In this document: positions 45,903-58,845 of the stretch, in pieces | Layout of the letters: each line of letters begins with the position of its first letter | Numbering within the stretch: position 1 is the first letter of the stretch | Assembly (NCBI GenBank): GCA_001931905.2 | Contig: MSJI02000375.1 | Coordinates: 37,483 to 101,482 of the forward strand | Length of the DNA stretch: 64,000 nt | Source of the DNA: Cladosporium sp. IMV 00045 | Lineage: Eukaryota > Ascomycota > Dothideomycetes > Cladosporiales > Cladosporiaceae | Direction of reading: 5' to 3' | The notes under the pieces: model-generated | The model's database searches: none | What the model was told of the DNA's origin: nothing | What the model saw: the letters and a program-made list of their open reading frames with translations, nothing else | Translations under genes and position numbers: made by a program

Positions 45903-48900
45903 ACGAGTATCTTCTCGCAGTCGATGCCTTGAAACTTGCTCCCTGCGACGGCTACTACACGCTTGCTTTGCCACCTGATGGCGCTTCAGAGTCTCAGGCT
46001 CACGAGTCACGGACTCAAGCAAAATGCAACACTCCAGAGACTGATGCAACGACGCGAACACCACGTCCCTTACGAAGACCTCTACGCGACGCCGGCTGCA
46101 TATCGAAGCGATGCCACCATATGACACATCGCCTAAGCGACAGCTCGCCATTATACTGGTGCAGATCGAATACCGGTCTTTGGTCCAGCTCGGCAGGACA
46201 GATGGAACCCAGGTGTTGCAGGTTCAGTGCAGACTCGGCTTCGCTAACCAGGACCGGCGCAAAGTTCGACTTTCAAGCTAAGGTAGCAAGATAATAGATC
46301 GCAAATTGAAAAGCCCTAGGCCTGAAGAATGGTCTGTCTGGTGCTCAGAATAACAGACTTTGGCGGCAGATGTTGAAAGATAGGGCTCTCGAGATTGCGC
46401 AATTAGTCAGTACACATGGCAAGACGACATGTTCTGGAAGATGTCTGTGAGAGTCGTCTACGTCCCCGATAGGCAGGAGTCTCGAATTGACTTACGGCAT
46501 GTGACAGCACTGTTGAGAGATCGACAGGATCTGGAATATGTCGGAAGTCCCTAGTCTACACATGATTTTGGTAACAAGCCTGGACTCGATCTTCGCGGCG
46601 CCCCCGTGGCGCCACGACATGAATTATTGACGACGGAACCTCAAGCAGTGGAGAAGTTGCCCGTTGGTTACAAACCGCTGCAATCGCGCCCTCCCAACCA
46701 TCTAACAAGCCGTCGAAGCCGTCCGCCATCAATACTACACTATTCGGAGATTTTGTCTAGATGCGAACTGGCAAGCCCTAGACCCTGCCTCGCTTCCTCC
46801 TTCTGCCGTCTGCTGTACTCCACTACGCCGCCAAGCTTTGTTTAATTGTGATGTATATGGCCCATGGGCGGCGTCTTCACACGCGCTTAGCAAGTTTTGC
46901 CTTGCCTGCTGCGGCGCTGCCCAAGCGATCGCGGGCGGCGGTTGGCGGTGTGCGCGTGCGCGAGCGTTGCCTAAGCCAGATGCAGGAGAACTCTTATCGC
47001 TCCTTCTCACACGCAGGGACAGCAAGCCCAGGGGCGCCACAAGACAGCGAACGGTGGAGGACCAAAGGCCCTGCCGCGGTAGACGCAGAGGCGACAAGCG
47101 GTCGCCCTGGATGACTGGACCAGAATATGCGTGTCACGACTCAACGACAGGCTTGTGATCGTGGCTTTCCGCGGACACAGGTGGACATTGTTCACTGGCG
47201 ATTACGGCTCCATTATTGGCGGTGCAATGGGCGGACCTTGACAGGGCGTCACCGTGGACACGTATGCACTGCGGATAGGTCGTATTATGACCATGAGTCG
47301 CAGCTTGCAAGTTCCCAATCGAAAAAGAAACCGTGGCATGCTATGTGCGGTGGAAGGACGTCAAAATTGTTCAGTAGATGATCCATGGGTCATGACCTGC
47401 GCCACAGAACACGATACGGTACGAGACCACAGAATCGATGAGATCGTAGCCGCCAAGATCGATACGATCTGCCTACCAAGGGTATCGACAGAATTCAGAT
47501 TAGCAGCAGCGTTAGCCCGAGCGGGTATGGTGAGGGAAAGCCTGACAGGCCACGGACGTCCCCCTCGATATGCTTGCTCTGGTGATTCGTGCACAGCAAT
47601 CCGCGGAAACGAAGCCGTATTACTCCCCCGATCTCCAGCTCTCAGACACCAAGACTACAGACAGGGGTGTAAAGATCGAAGCGTCTTGGAACATCGACGA
47701 CCCATGCGGGGCGCTCCAGGTTCCCTCTTGCCGGAAGCCTGTTTGAATGATTATGGACGCTTAGATCGTCTTATCATCAAGGAGTTCATCTCCGAGGCAA
47801 TGGATCAAATTCGAACATTCTGCGGACTTTCTGGTGTGGAAGATCGCAGAGATTAGCGAAAGCGGAGCGAAGGCTGCAAGAGCGTGCGAAACTAGTGCTC
47901 GTATTCATCGAGATGCTGGGGCTGCGATCTCATAAGCTAGATGGCCGAAGGTTTGCCGTGTCCCTGTTTGTCTAGATTTCTCGTGTGGCTCCTCTGACGA
48001 CCTCGTCGGCGCATTGCCGCGTACACGAAAATTGACGTCTTTGGTGGCTTGCCTCCGCTTCCGTCGCATCCCGGCTGCTAGTGAGATCTCGGTGCCGTTG
48101 AACGTCGGAAGGCCACCAGTAGTAGTTTGTTCTTGTGTGTGATGAGCCGGTCATCACGCCGCCATCGTATGCAGCCGGCAGCAACGGCGTTACACCCTGC
48201 ATTAAAGGCGCGCAGACCGTGCGCTTTCATGCGCATTGGACGAATGACGACTGATTGACCGTGAAGAATTTCGCGCGCTTCTCCCACCAAGTTATCAACC
48301 GCGCTGCCAGGCTCGCTGAACGGACCCTTGACGCATATCACTTAGGCCAAGATCGGTCCGCGCCGAAGCGATAGTAGAATTGTCATCACATATTCGGCGA
48401 GTTGGCTGATATTTTAGAAGATGACAGGATTGTAACCTCTTGATCTATGCTTGGGGCCTTCGTCTGCTCGCACAGGCTCGCCATGAGACACAACGCTTTG
48501 CCGGTCTGAGGCATGACAGCGGGTGGTGGCAGGCACGGCAGGCTCCGTGATTGTAGCAGACGCACGTGGAGCTGGTGCCCCATGGATGCGCCATCTCATA
48601 GAAGTGGGACCACATCGAGATCAGCCGTGTTGGTGGGTGGGGCCCGATTTTTGTGCGTGAGTGGCTTGGTTCGGAATCCAGCTCGGGGTGGACGACAATC
48701 AGCTGCAGACACGTCCTTACACAGGCACAGCAGGACAGCGATGCCCCTGGTCGTACAGTGCGTGCTTTCGTCGAAGTCTTTCGAAATTGTCTGTTGGGTA
48801 CGGCCGCAGCAGAGTCCCAGTGTTGACCACGATCCGTTCGAGCGAGTAACCGTTTTGCCGCCGATGTCTCGGCGACCTTGCTACTTCGAGCAAGACACGC

Positions 48901-50671
48901 TCGCTTAGCAGAAGACCGGCTCCGACTGGATCTGGTGATATACTTGGCGATCGTTGCAACGGCGACGCATGGACAGAGGGCTCGAGGGCTAACCCTGGAA
49001 TCCCTTCAACGCCGCAGTGGCAGTGGTCGATGTCATGAGTGCACAAGCATGTTGCCTTGACCGAAGCATGGTGTGCTTATAGTGCAGGCTGGGCGGGTGG
49101 CCTAGAGATAGCTGCTGATTGTGCTTTTGGGTATGGACTTTCACGGCAGCTTGACTGGATGCTATATTCACAATGCTTGTCATGCTTCATGATACAGCAA
49201 ACGCCGGACAGGAGGTCGAATTGCCCGCAGCTGTTTTTGCTTGCCTTGCTTGCATGACAGCAGATTGCTTGTATGATCGGCATGGGCGTGTGTCGCCCGG
49301 TAAATGCCTCTGGGTGGTCGAACACAGAAAGGGCCCAGGGCAGAGGGAGAAAGGAGCGCTAATTCGTTTGGGGATGCTGCGTTCCGCTTCGTGACGAGAC
49401 GGCCATGGCGAGATGCAGGGCCGGGCGGGTATCTGATCATGTCAAGGCAGCGTGCCATGCTAAGATGGCAGAGGGTGGCTCAGGTACAAGGGTACCTCTG
49501 ACACTCGACGCCGCGGTGGCCTCTCGGTTGAGCTCCGGCAGCACCATCATCTGGCATCCTCGCATCGTGATCTGACCGCTGGGGCCCGCGCGATCGAAGT
49601 GCTAGCTGAGATTGCATCGTCGCCATGCATCGCGCTGTTCGGTGTACCTTATGTACGTTCATGTCAGGGTGAAGCAGGCTCGCAGCAGAGCGTCGACGAT
49701 GCTCGAGGCCAACATGTCATGCTGCAGCGTCGGCAGTGCGAAAATCCAGTCCTTGTCAATCCTAACCGGACAGGGCCTGTGCGAAGTATATCGACGCCCA
49801 CGCATGTGTTTTCAGGATCCCTGCCGGGCGATCGAAGATCGACGACTGCACTTCTCATTCGCTGTGTCTGGCAGTGTGCTGCATGAGGCCTGCTCGCCCC
49901 ATACTCGATTCTCTCCTCTTGCGCGCCGGGTGGGCAACTAGTTGCTTTCACTAACCAAACACCACTTCGACACGAACTCCACCCGCAACCTCCCGCCTCG
50001 CCGCCGACCTAACCCTGCTGCTCTCGTCCGTCGTCGACGTTTCTTCTCCACGACGCTGCCGCTGCCGCACAGATCGCTTTGCTTCCATCTGCGCAATCTG
50101 CAACCCTCTTGTGCGCCGCCACCCCGTAGTGTTCCACGATCCAAAGGGCCCGCCCCAACACCTCGCTCATATTATCACGCGACTCCTATCATATCGTTCC
50201 ATCCTCCTCTCTACTCCACGCCTGCGTCTGCCCAAAAACTTAGCACCTGCCCTATCGCCTAAACGAGCCACAGCGAACGCTAGGGCGCCTGTAGTGTCTG
50301 AGATCCAAACGGTCCTTCCTTTGCCTCTCGCAGCGCCTGCTTTTGTCTACGCTGCTGCACACTCAGATCTCGACGACTTTTCCGTCACCACTCTCGCACC
50401 ACACGACATCTCTCCTTGGCCTTTTGCAGTTGCGTCTTTGAACGCAACGTCGACTTGATTGACATCTGCCAGCGTCCCAGTCTGTCCGCTGTCAACGCCC
50501 CACGGACGTTCATCGCATCCACTTTCTCCATTACACGCGCTTCCCGCTTCGACTGGCCGTCTTCGCATCATCGACCTGACGGACGGCCCCATTGCGCTGG
50601 ACTTTCACTCGCCACACCTTTACCACTGACTTGCGTCCATTGCTGGCCTTGTCTTCGAGTGATCTTCAACC
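45903..50671. other. long gene-free region upstream of NsdD GATA factor
   Basis: About 4.8 kb without a recognised gene. Frames such as 47254-47856 (plus, 200 codons) show no family features or splice logic. From about 49950 on the sequence is C/T-rich and free of strong structure, fitting a long 5' UTR with several short upstream frames. Nothing repetitive or transposon-like seen. Confidence 0.5.
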
Positions 50672-52311
50672 ATGGATTCCGCTCCCCGACGGTATGTCTA
50701 CCCTACTGCGCCCGACCATGTCGTCCATGGTGTAGCGTTGTCTCTGCCCAGCACCAATGCTGCCACAAAATCACTAACTCTTCTTAGTCCTCAGCTGCCA
50801 CCTATTGGCTTCTTAGACCACGACAAAACCCGCAGAGAAGAAGACGCATATCAAGAACGCAAACCCGCCATGGCTCCAATTCCTCAGGCTCCGGCGCCCA
50901 TCGCAAGCCCTGCACACCAGTATCCTACACACCCACCGCCGCCATATAGCCACCCTGCACCTCCAGTACGTGGCCTGCCTGCAACAACATCTTCTGCGCC
51001 AACTGAACTGCGCACTCCTCCTGAGTCACGTCGTACCAGCGGCGACGAGAAAGAAGCAATCAAGCAGAACGTCAGGCAATCTTTGCCATCAATTTCGGAG
51101 GCTCTGGGCGTGGACAGTCAACCGGCATACCACACAACCATGCCTTCGCAAACAACACCATCATCTGCGCACCCTCCACCTCCCAGAGCAGGCATGCAGT
51201 CGTCGCCATCTCCACGCTCGCACGGCATGGAACCACCTCAACATCCTCCCCAACACCCGTCGGAATATCACGCTCCTCAGCCACAACACCATACATATCG
51301 CCAGGACACACCACACCAGCAGTCTTATCCACCGGCCGATGCACCACGAGCTTCTTACGGCGAAGCGCGTCCGTACCCGCATCCCGCACGATCTCCTCCA
51401 CCACGTCCGTCCCAACACCCTGCGCAATACCCATCCTCTGCGACACAGCAATCCCCCGGCTACGACCAAGGCGCTCAACAACCCTCGAATGCCATGGGAC
51501 CACCAAGTTTCCCCTATGGCTACCAACCTTATCCGCCTAGATATGCACAGCCCACTCCACCGGCGAGCGCAAGTGCTGCACCTATCTACCAACCTTCACT
51601 ATCAAGTGCAGCACCGCCCACACCTTCTGGCGGTTGGAAGTCAGAGGGTCCCAGGCACGGTGGCGAAGAACGAACGTATGGTGACTCTGTCAAGCGCCAA
51701 CTTGACATGTACGACATGGAGGGTGCACTTAACGATGTAAGTATCATGTGATATCAATATCTGAGCTTATGGCTAACGTCATCTAGATTACTCAAACTAG
51801 CGCAATCGTGGCCGATTTCACTAGACGCTACAGCGATCGCCTGCACCAGACAGCCCGTTCTGGTCACACGCCGTCGACTCTGCCTTCGGTCGTTGAAATT
51901 GAAGACATGATGGCAAAATCACGTCTCCAACTTGATTCGCTTTCGAAAATCCGCGAGGTCGTCTATGCTCAACAACTCGCGTACGACCAACAAGCAGCCG
52001 AGCAACGACAGCAGCAGAAGGCATATGCCGAGCCTTTGATGCCAGCTCACCCTCAAGATCTCGAAGACGCCAAAGCAGGTTTTGCTGGCTCCGATCCCAA
52101 GAAGCGCAGAGGCCGCGCCGCACCACCTGGCCGATGCCACAGCTGCAACCGAGCTGAGACTCCGGAGTGGCGTCGCGGACCCGACGGCGCGAGGACGCTG
52201 TGCAACGCGTGTGGCCTGCACTATGCCAAATTGACCCGTAAGCAGAACAACGCCAACAAAAATGCTGCGGTCAACAACTCCAACCTCCGACCGAAAGAGA
52301 GCATGTCGTAA
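50672..52311 (+). CDS. nsdD: NsdD/SUB-1-type GATA zinc-finger transcription factor
   Basis: Exons 50672-50691, 50788-51736 and 51787-52311, with introns of 96 and 50 nt, give 497 aa. The 20-nt first exon encodes MDSAPR and splices to PQLPPIGFLDHDKTRREED; if intron 1 is kept the frame stays open. A long Pro/Gln/His-rich disordered region follows. Then comes a conserved helical segment (VKRQLDMYDMEGALNDITQT, IVADFTRRYSDR) typical of NsdD. The single C-terminal GATA finger CHSCNRAETPEWRRGPDGAR..CNACGLHYAKL has the CX2CX18CX2C spacing. The position of the finger at the extreme C-terminus separates NsdD from AreA- or White-collar-type factors. NsdD activates sexual development and represses conidiation in Aspergillus; the role here is inferred by homology. 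Confidence 0.93.
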
Positions 52312-54801
52312 GACCATCTTCTGGGGAAAGTACACGTCGATCCCGGAAGACTTGTTTCCAAATCAACAAAAAGCAGCTGGGCTGCAAGCCGCATATAAGT
52401 GCTTTGTCGCTATCGTTTGAGATACCCGCGTTACTAGACGCCGCTGCCGCTATCTTTTGGAAGGGATATGCACAATGAATCTTGTGCTAATTTCCCTCAT
52501 ATCCTACGACCTTTTTTGCTTGACGACAAATCACGACATCCTCATTTTGCGCCAATGTACAGATGCCTGGGCGTCTCATCATCTCTTTGTAATTCATTCA
52601 TGATCTCCACAGCATCTGTACAAAAGGAGACTTTTCTTTTCATTTGTTTTACATCTGGTCCTGGTTTAGGAGGGGAGAAGGAAAAAGGAAGTATATGAAG
52701 ATTCATCTATTGCGAAGTACGGTCTTCTACGGAGGTTGTATACTTCACGTTATAGAAAGAGGGCTGTTCATTGGAAGGCGTTTCATGGGATTTGATCGAA
52801 GGGGCCGGGATGCCATATGATACCACTAGCGCCTTTCAGGGTTGCTTTTTGTCGTTTTTCCAAATTCGCAAGTCAGTTACTGTTATTGCATTCATTCTGT
52901 TCACTCTGTTTACATTCGACCAGCAGGACCTCTCACGATTTGTCATGGCCAGGCTAGGCGGTAGGGCTCTGTTTTACCCTTGACTGTTTCTTGCATGGCA
53001 AAAGGCTTGTTCGTGGCGTTCTTCACCTTATCTGCCCTTGGAGCTTCCCTCGTAATGCTGCAGATGTTGCACACCAAACCAGTCCTTATTCAAATCAACT
53101 TACATGAAAAGACACATCCCACGGTGCGGCCTGCCCGTCTCTCCAAACAAAGGCAATGGCAACGCTCGCTAGTCATCCCACTTGACCGCTCGCCTGGCTT
53201 CGTTGGGCTGGCCGCCCTCTACCACTCAACGGCATCGATGATGAACCCAGATAGTTGAAACTAATGAGATCTACATCTGGCTTCGCCGTGTCCCAGCCCG
53301 TGGGTGCGCCATTTGACAGGTTGTCCGCCAAACGCAGATCCTTTCTCTAACACGCTGAGCCTGCAGGAACGAGTGAGCCTTGCCTCAGCCCGCTTGGGGG
53401 TCGAGGTGTGCGACTGCAAAGGCGGGTGACCGTCCAAAGCCTATCGCTTGACATCGCCCTCCCGCTGGCAGCTGCCTGGAACCGAGTTGGGGCGTACTAC
53501 GGCAGGAGTCCTGCGGTACTTCGTGTTGGAAAATGAAAATCCCCCGCGAGTTTGAGGGGTCATCTTGTCCCATCTCGACGGTCTCTGGAACCAAGCATCG
53601 ATGCCCAATGTCGCACCCGGGGTTGTTCGTGGGCCCTGATCGCGCGTTTCCCTTGTTAGTTTCTGTGTGAAATGGCTTGCATGCTGTGCAACACTCGCTT
53701 GCAGCACCCCTGCCGTTCGGAGGCGGGGAGTCAGACCGTGGTGGGCTCGCCTGACCCGGCAGGGCTGACCTGCGATGTGCGTGCGACCTGTGGTGTGCAT
53801 CTTCGTTTTTGTCAGGATGTGCGCATGCATGTGCGTGTACATATATGCATGCGAGTCGTCGTCGTCGTCGTCGTCGCGTAGGTACAATACAGGACAGTAC
53901 CTCAGTACATACATAAGTAGCCGGACCCGGAAGCGGTGATGAGATGGAATGCTTTGCTCGGATACGCGTATGCGAACGTGGGATGACAGTCTGGTTGTAC
54001 CTGGTGACGAGCCGGGTTCGGGATTGCTGTATTATAAATACAAGGATACACATGACATCGATTCCCTCTCTGGCCTCGTGCTGATATTATGATATCGGAC
54101 ATGCAGATGATTTGTCAAAGTCGTTAAAGCCGTGCTTATCTTATAGTGACACCGGCCGGCTGCTAACGGCGGAATGAATGCACCTGTAGGTAATTTGACC
54201 GCGTCCCGGTCACGTGTGAGGATAATATCCGACCTGTAGTAACTGACAGACCTTCACTAACGAGAGGAAAGGAAGTGAAGTCGACTCACGCGCGCACAAG
54301 CTTCAGACGTTTCGGCCCTTTGATATGTGCTTCTAGAAGTTGATGAGCCATCTGGGAATCCCGCGCCCGTTTTTGACTTCCCGTTTCGTCTTTGCATCAT
54401 GGTTAGTAATCCACTTTTTCCTGTCCGCGCCCTGTGTCCCGCGCCCGCTCTAGGATGCGCCGGCTATTACATATAGTGCGATTGCGTGCTCGCAAACACG
54501 ACAAGGGAAAGAAAACCCGAATCCATTGATATACCACTCGTACGCTCGTCAAGAGAGCCTGTCGAGCGAATGTGTGTATGACAGGCCCCGACGACATCTG
54601 CAACTGCCACGAACTCCATCGCCTCTTCGCTGCGTCGCGATAGCCAAAAACCGCCCGGACCGAGCCCCGAATGATGAGGCAGGAGCATTGAAAGAGAAGA
54701 GCATTTCTGGGACTGTCGGCGAAGCGATTGTGCGCGCTGCGACTTTGCAAGAGGGATACAATATATACGGGAGACTATACGGGTGGTGATCTGTCGCGAT
54801 C
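52312..54801. other. intergenic between NsdD and GSH1
   Basis: About 2.5 kb with the nsdD 3' UTR, a (GTC)n microsatellite at about 53856-53878 and the GSH1 promoter. No gene recognised. Confidence 0.55.
53856..53880. repeat. (GTC)n microsatellite
   Basis: Seven to eight consecutive GTC triplets in noncoding DNA upstream of GSH1. Confidence 0.85.
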
Positions 54802-57122
54802 ATGGGTTTGCTGTACGCCGAGACCGGACAAGCGCGAGAAGTGCGGCTTTCACTTACATAAGAACACCTTCAATTGACGGACGTGCTGCAGAGCTATCGG
54901 AACGCCGCTCGACTGGCCCCAGGCGAAGGAGAAGGCCAGCCATGTGCGCGAATGGGGAATCAAGGTACACTTTGGAATATGGATTTGCTTTTTGGAAAAG
55001 GACGAAAGCTGATGAAGAGCGCAGCAACTCTTGGAGATTTGGAAGAACGCAAAGGGCAAGGAGCGTGATGCATTACTTTGGGGAGATGAGGTATGGTAAG
55101 GCGGGAATCGGTTTGGCAATTAGATGGACCGCTGATGCGTGCGGCAGATCGAGTACCTCGTCGTCAACTTCGACGATCAGAAGCGAGAAGTAAAACTCTC
55201 GCTGAGACAGGCCGATATTCTCGAAGCTCTGGCTAGTGACCCCGAGCTTCTGAAGCAGGGTGGTGGTGTTCCGGATCTCGCACGTGGAAAGGCAGAGTAT
55301 GTTTTTAGGACAGGGCGAGCCAATGACTTTGGTGCTAACGCGAAAGCAGAGGAGGAAAGACCGCGCCTGTCTTCCACCCCGAGTTCGGCCGCTTCATGCT
55401 TGAGGCTACACCTGGTGCGCCGTGGGGCATTGGCTTCAAAGACTTGCTTGCCGTCGAGGGGGATATGCGTTGGAGGTGAGTTGGCGGTCTTCATCCATTG
55501 GCCGTCGTTCCCACAACTAATCGACGACCAGACGAGAGATCGCCAAACAACACATGGAAGCCAATGAATTCCCTATCACCCTCACGACATTCCCCCGTCT
55601 TGGAGATCGCAAGTCTATCACGCCATACTACACACCCTCAGGCTCAAGGCTTCGCTCGCAATTCCTACCCGATGAAATCGCGAACCCGCACATTCGCTTC
55701 CCCACTTTAGCTGCCAACATTCGCGCAAGGAGGGGACGAAAGGTCGAGCTCAACGTGCCTGTTTTCCACGACGAAAAAACGCCGAAACCATTCAAAGATC
55801 CTACCGTCGACTACGATCTTCACAACTGGCCTGAGGATGACGATGTTCGTAACGGCGCAGCCAAAGACGACTCGATCTACATGGATGCTATGGCTTTTGG
55901 TATGGGTTCATGCTGTCTTCAGATTACATTCCAGGCCAAGAATATAGATGAGGGCCGGATCATGTACGATCAGCTCTCACCCCTTGGACCGATTTTGCTG
56001 GCTTTAACGGCTGCCACTCCGATATACAAAGGATTCCTCGCGGACACAGATGTTAGATGGAATCAGATCAGTGGTGCTGTTGACGACCGAACACCTGAGG
56101 AACTGGGCGAGAAGCCACTCAAGAATGATCGATGGCGAATCCCGAAGTCGCGATATGCAAGCAACAGCACGTACATCTCCCAGGACCACCGCTTGAGACC
56201 AGAATATCTGGATCCGGACCTAGTAGTGGACGAGCATCACAAAGCGCAGCTGATTGAAGGTGGCATGGACGAGAGGCTTGCCACCCACTTTGCCCATCTT
56301 TTCATTCGCGATCCGATTGTCGTCTTCTCCGAAGACCTGGAAAAGCTCGACTTGAACAAAGCCGATCACTTCGAGAACCTCCAATCGACCAACTGGCAGC
56401 ACATGCGTTTCAAGCCGCCTCCAGTGGGTAGCGACATCGGCTGGCGGGTCGAGGTCAGACCGATGGAGATCCAAATCACCGACTTCGAAAACGCCGCCTT
56501 CTCCGTCTTCGTCGTCCTCATCACCCGCGCCATCCTGACCTTCAACCTCAACTTCTACCTGCCCATCCCGCGCACCACCGAGAACATGGAAACAGCGCAC
56601 AAGCGCGACGCCGTGCTGAACGACAAATTCTACTTCCGCAAAGACCCGCACCCCCGCCGCAGCAGCAGCAGAGCCAACGGCTCGTCCGCGCCTCCCTCTG
56701 GTTCCAACACCCCGACCCCATCTCGCCCAAGCACGCCCGTCGGGCCCGTCGAGGACGAGTACGAGCTCATGACCGTCGACGAAATCATCAACGGCCAAGC
56801 CGACGGCGGGTTTCCCGGTCTCATCCCGCTCGTGGAAATGTACCTCGACAGCCTGAACGTGGACGTCGAGACGCGCTGCGAGCTCGCGCGCTACCTCGCT
56901 CTCATTCGCGGGAGGGCTGATGGCTCTCTCTGGACCGCGGCTAAGTGGATCCGTCACTTTGTGCGCGATCATGAGGCTTACGAGAAGGACAGTGTGGTCA
57001 GCGAGCGGGTCAGCTATGATTTGGTTAAGTCCGTTGAGAGGGTCACGATCAATGAGGCGAGGGATGGGTTTGGCAAGGAGATGTTTGGGAAGACGAGGCA
57101 GGCGCCTAATGGCGTTTCGTAA
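54802..57122 (+). CDS. GSH1: glutamate-cysteine ligase catalytic subunit
   Basis: Six exons: 54802-54812, 54892-54964, 55025-55090, 55148-55296, 55350-55475 and 55532-57122, with introns of 79, 60, 57, 53 and 56 nt, all in phase, giving 671 aa as expected for eukaryotic GCL. The splices build MGLLAIGTPLDWPQAKEKAS, WGIKQLLEIWKNAKGKERDA, LLWGDEIEYLVVNFDD, FHPEFGRFMLEATPG and GIGFKDLLAVEGDMRWRREI, the standard N-terminal blocks. The big exon carries AMAFGMGSCCLQITFQ and SPLGPILLALTAATPIYKG of the ATP/glutamate-binding core. The enzyme makes gamma-glutamylcysteine, the rate-limiting step of glutathione synthesis in the cytosol. A Ser/Pro-rich insert near residue 520 (SSSRANGSSAPPSG) is typical of filamentous fungi. 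All introns crowd in the first fifth of the gene, and exon 1 is only 11 nt. Confidence 0.96.
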
Positions 57123-57591
57123 TAGAGGTCGATGATGTTGCGTGGAGCTGTAGATATTGCATGTGCATAAAACGGAGCTAGCTTTCGAGACATGCCTGGG
57201 CCTGGTAGAGCTATGCGCTTGCGGGCGATTGGTTCAGTGCAATTCAAAGGACAGAGTGTGCATTCGAGCTTTACGGATTTCTATTTCTCTGGTTCTGTTT
57301 TTCTGGTGCTGTTTTTCTGGTGCTGTCTTTCTGGGTTTGTTTTTCTGGTTCTATCATTTTGGTTCATGCAACCGCTCTTCGTATGGGCAAGCGCGCTTGC
57401 CACCACGTCAACGCGGTTACTGTAACGCATGTCTGGTGAAGTGAAAGTTTCATTCTGCGCCTCGCTGTCCGATCCGTCGTCCATTGACACTTGCTGCGTC
57501 ACTGCGTCTCCCCTTACTCCACCTCCCGCTCTCGATCATGGTGAGGCGAAACGGCACTGTGCCGCCCCGTCGTGAGTAGGATGTGTACAGA
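57123..57591. other. convergent 3' region with tandem repeat
   Basis: About 470 bp between the GSH1 stop and the stop of the next minus-strand gene. It contains the repeat at 57285-57365. Confidence 0.6.
57285..57365. repeat. TTTTTCTGGTGCTG-type minisatellite
   Basis: About five imperfect 14-16 bp units built on GTTTTTCTGGTKCT follow one another downstream of GSH1. Confidence 0.8.
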
Positions 57592-58845
57592 TCAGAGGAA
57601 CGAGCAAGACATTCCCATGTTGCGACATCTAGCACACGAATTTCCCACGTGCCTGGTGATTGCACCTTTGATGTAGATTTCGCACAAGCCATCTCGTCTG
57701 CCCTTGCAATTTGTGCACGGCACCGGAGCCACCATGCCCAATTCCGTCTCGCAAATAACGCCGGCGTGCGTTAAGCGCTTTTTTCGATTGTCAGACAATC
57801 TCAACCATCTGTCGATGGTGACGGACCAATATTCGCCGTTGCTGGCAGTCGGTCGCGTGGGATTCATGTGCGGGCGACGAAAGTTGCTGAAATCGAAGTC
57901 ATCGGCGCTGGGACGGGGACGTCGGTGCCTCGCCGGGTCAATTGCGGTATTGCCGTCTCCGATGACTTCTGATCGGGCGACGGTATCCTCTCTGGTTGGG
58001 CTGGCGGAAGCCTCCAATGAGACTGTAATGGCCGGAGCTGCTTTTCCGCCGGTGCGGAAGTTGTCCACGGATGAGCCTCGGAGCGCTCGCGTCGCAGCGA
58101 CATCTCCGAGCTTGTCGAAGACACTTCTGTAGAGCACGTCCGATGCTTGTTGGATGGCGCTCTCGTCAGCGCTGTGACCCAGTTGGGCCAGCGAAAGGAG
58201 TCGCTGCTCCGCACTCAGGAAATTCTGCAGAGTAGGAAGGAAGTCCCCGAGTGCGGTGATCTTATCGCGAAGGAAACGTGCACGCTCGCAAATGAATCTT
58301 GCTAGGTCGGGGTCGAAGTTCTGCAGCTCGGTTGTGATGTTGGCGGCGGCCAGTTGAGCGAGCAGAGCGGAGATCTCCTTGGCGTAAACGAGGAATCTCA
58401 GTGAGCATATCTGTCTGCTAAGGAAGGCCCGCAAATCTGGGAGTTCGTTGGAGATCGCAAAGATTTAGAGCTCAACCCTGTGACGGAAGACTTGGTGCGT
58501 TGCTTCAGTGGCGACGACGGAAAGGTCTTGACTGAATAGGTCTCGATCTTAATGTATAGGCCAATTGTTTCCTCGTTTGAGGGTGAGGTGAGCGTGTTGC
58601 AAGAACGGAGCGTGTTCACCCTGAATGATCCACTGTACAGTGCAGGCAATCCGAATTTGGTGCTCCTGGCCGTCTTTGATGGTCAAGAGTGTCAGATTGC
58701 TAATGCGACGGCTGTTCCCTATGTCAAACAGTTCGTGGCGTAGCGTCGGAGGCAGACGGTTCACTTGCTTGGCATCCATCAAGTCAATGCCTCCATCATC
58801 TGGCAGACCAGGGAGGCAGATCTGGAGATAGCGAGTAGTCGCCAT
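57592..58845 (-). CDS. unrecognised protein, paralogue of next gene; two in-frame TAA codons or a 183-nt intron
   Basis: From the ATG at 58845 one frame runs to 57592 (418 codons) but is broken by TAA at 58551-58549 and 58467-58465. Aligned by eye to the neighbour at 59490-60641, the frame is homologous across the breaks (QWIIQGEHAPFL vs GWIIDGTSAPFL; NELPDLRAFLS vs VNLPDMRAFLS), and both TAAs fall where the neighbour has Tyr. Alternatively, an in-phase intron 58619-58437 (G|GTGAAC ... CCCAG|AT) removes both stops and leaves 356 aa. The C-terminus has a Cys cluster (CTNCKGRRDGLC, then CARCRNMGMSC) that could bind Zn; the neighbour lacks it. The 280 codons after the second stop are intact, which argues against an old pseudogene. 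No known domain. Confidence 0.55.

Noticed and set aside
47254..47856. A 200-codon plus-strand frame in the nsdD upstream region
   Set aside because: Composition is patternless, Arg-rich and without family features; typical of random open frames at this GC content.
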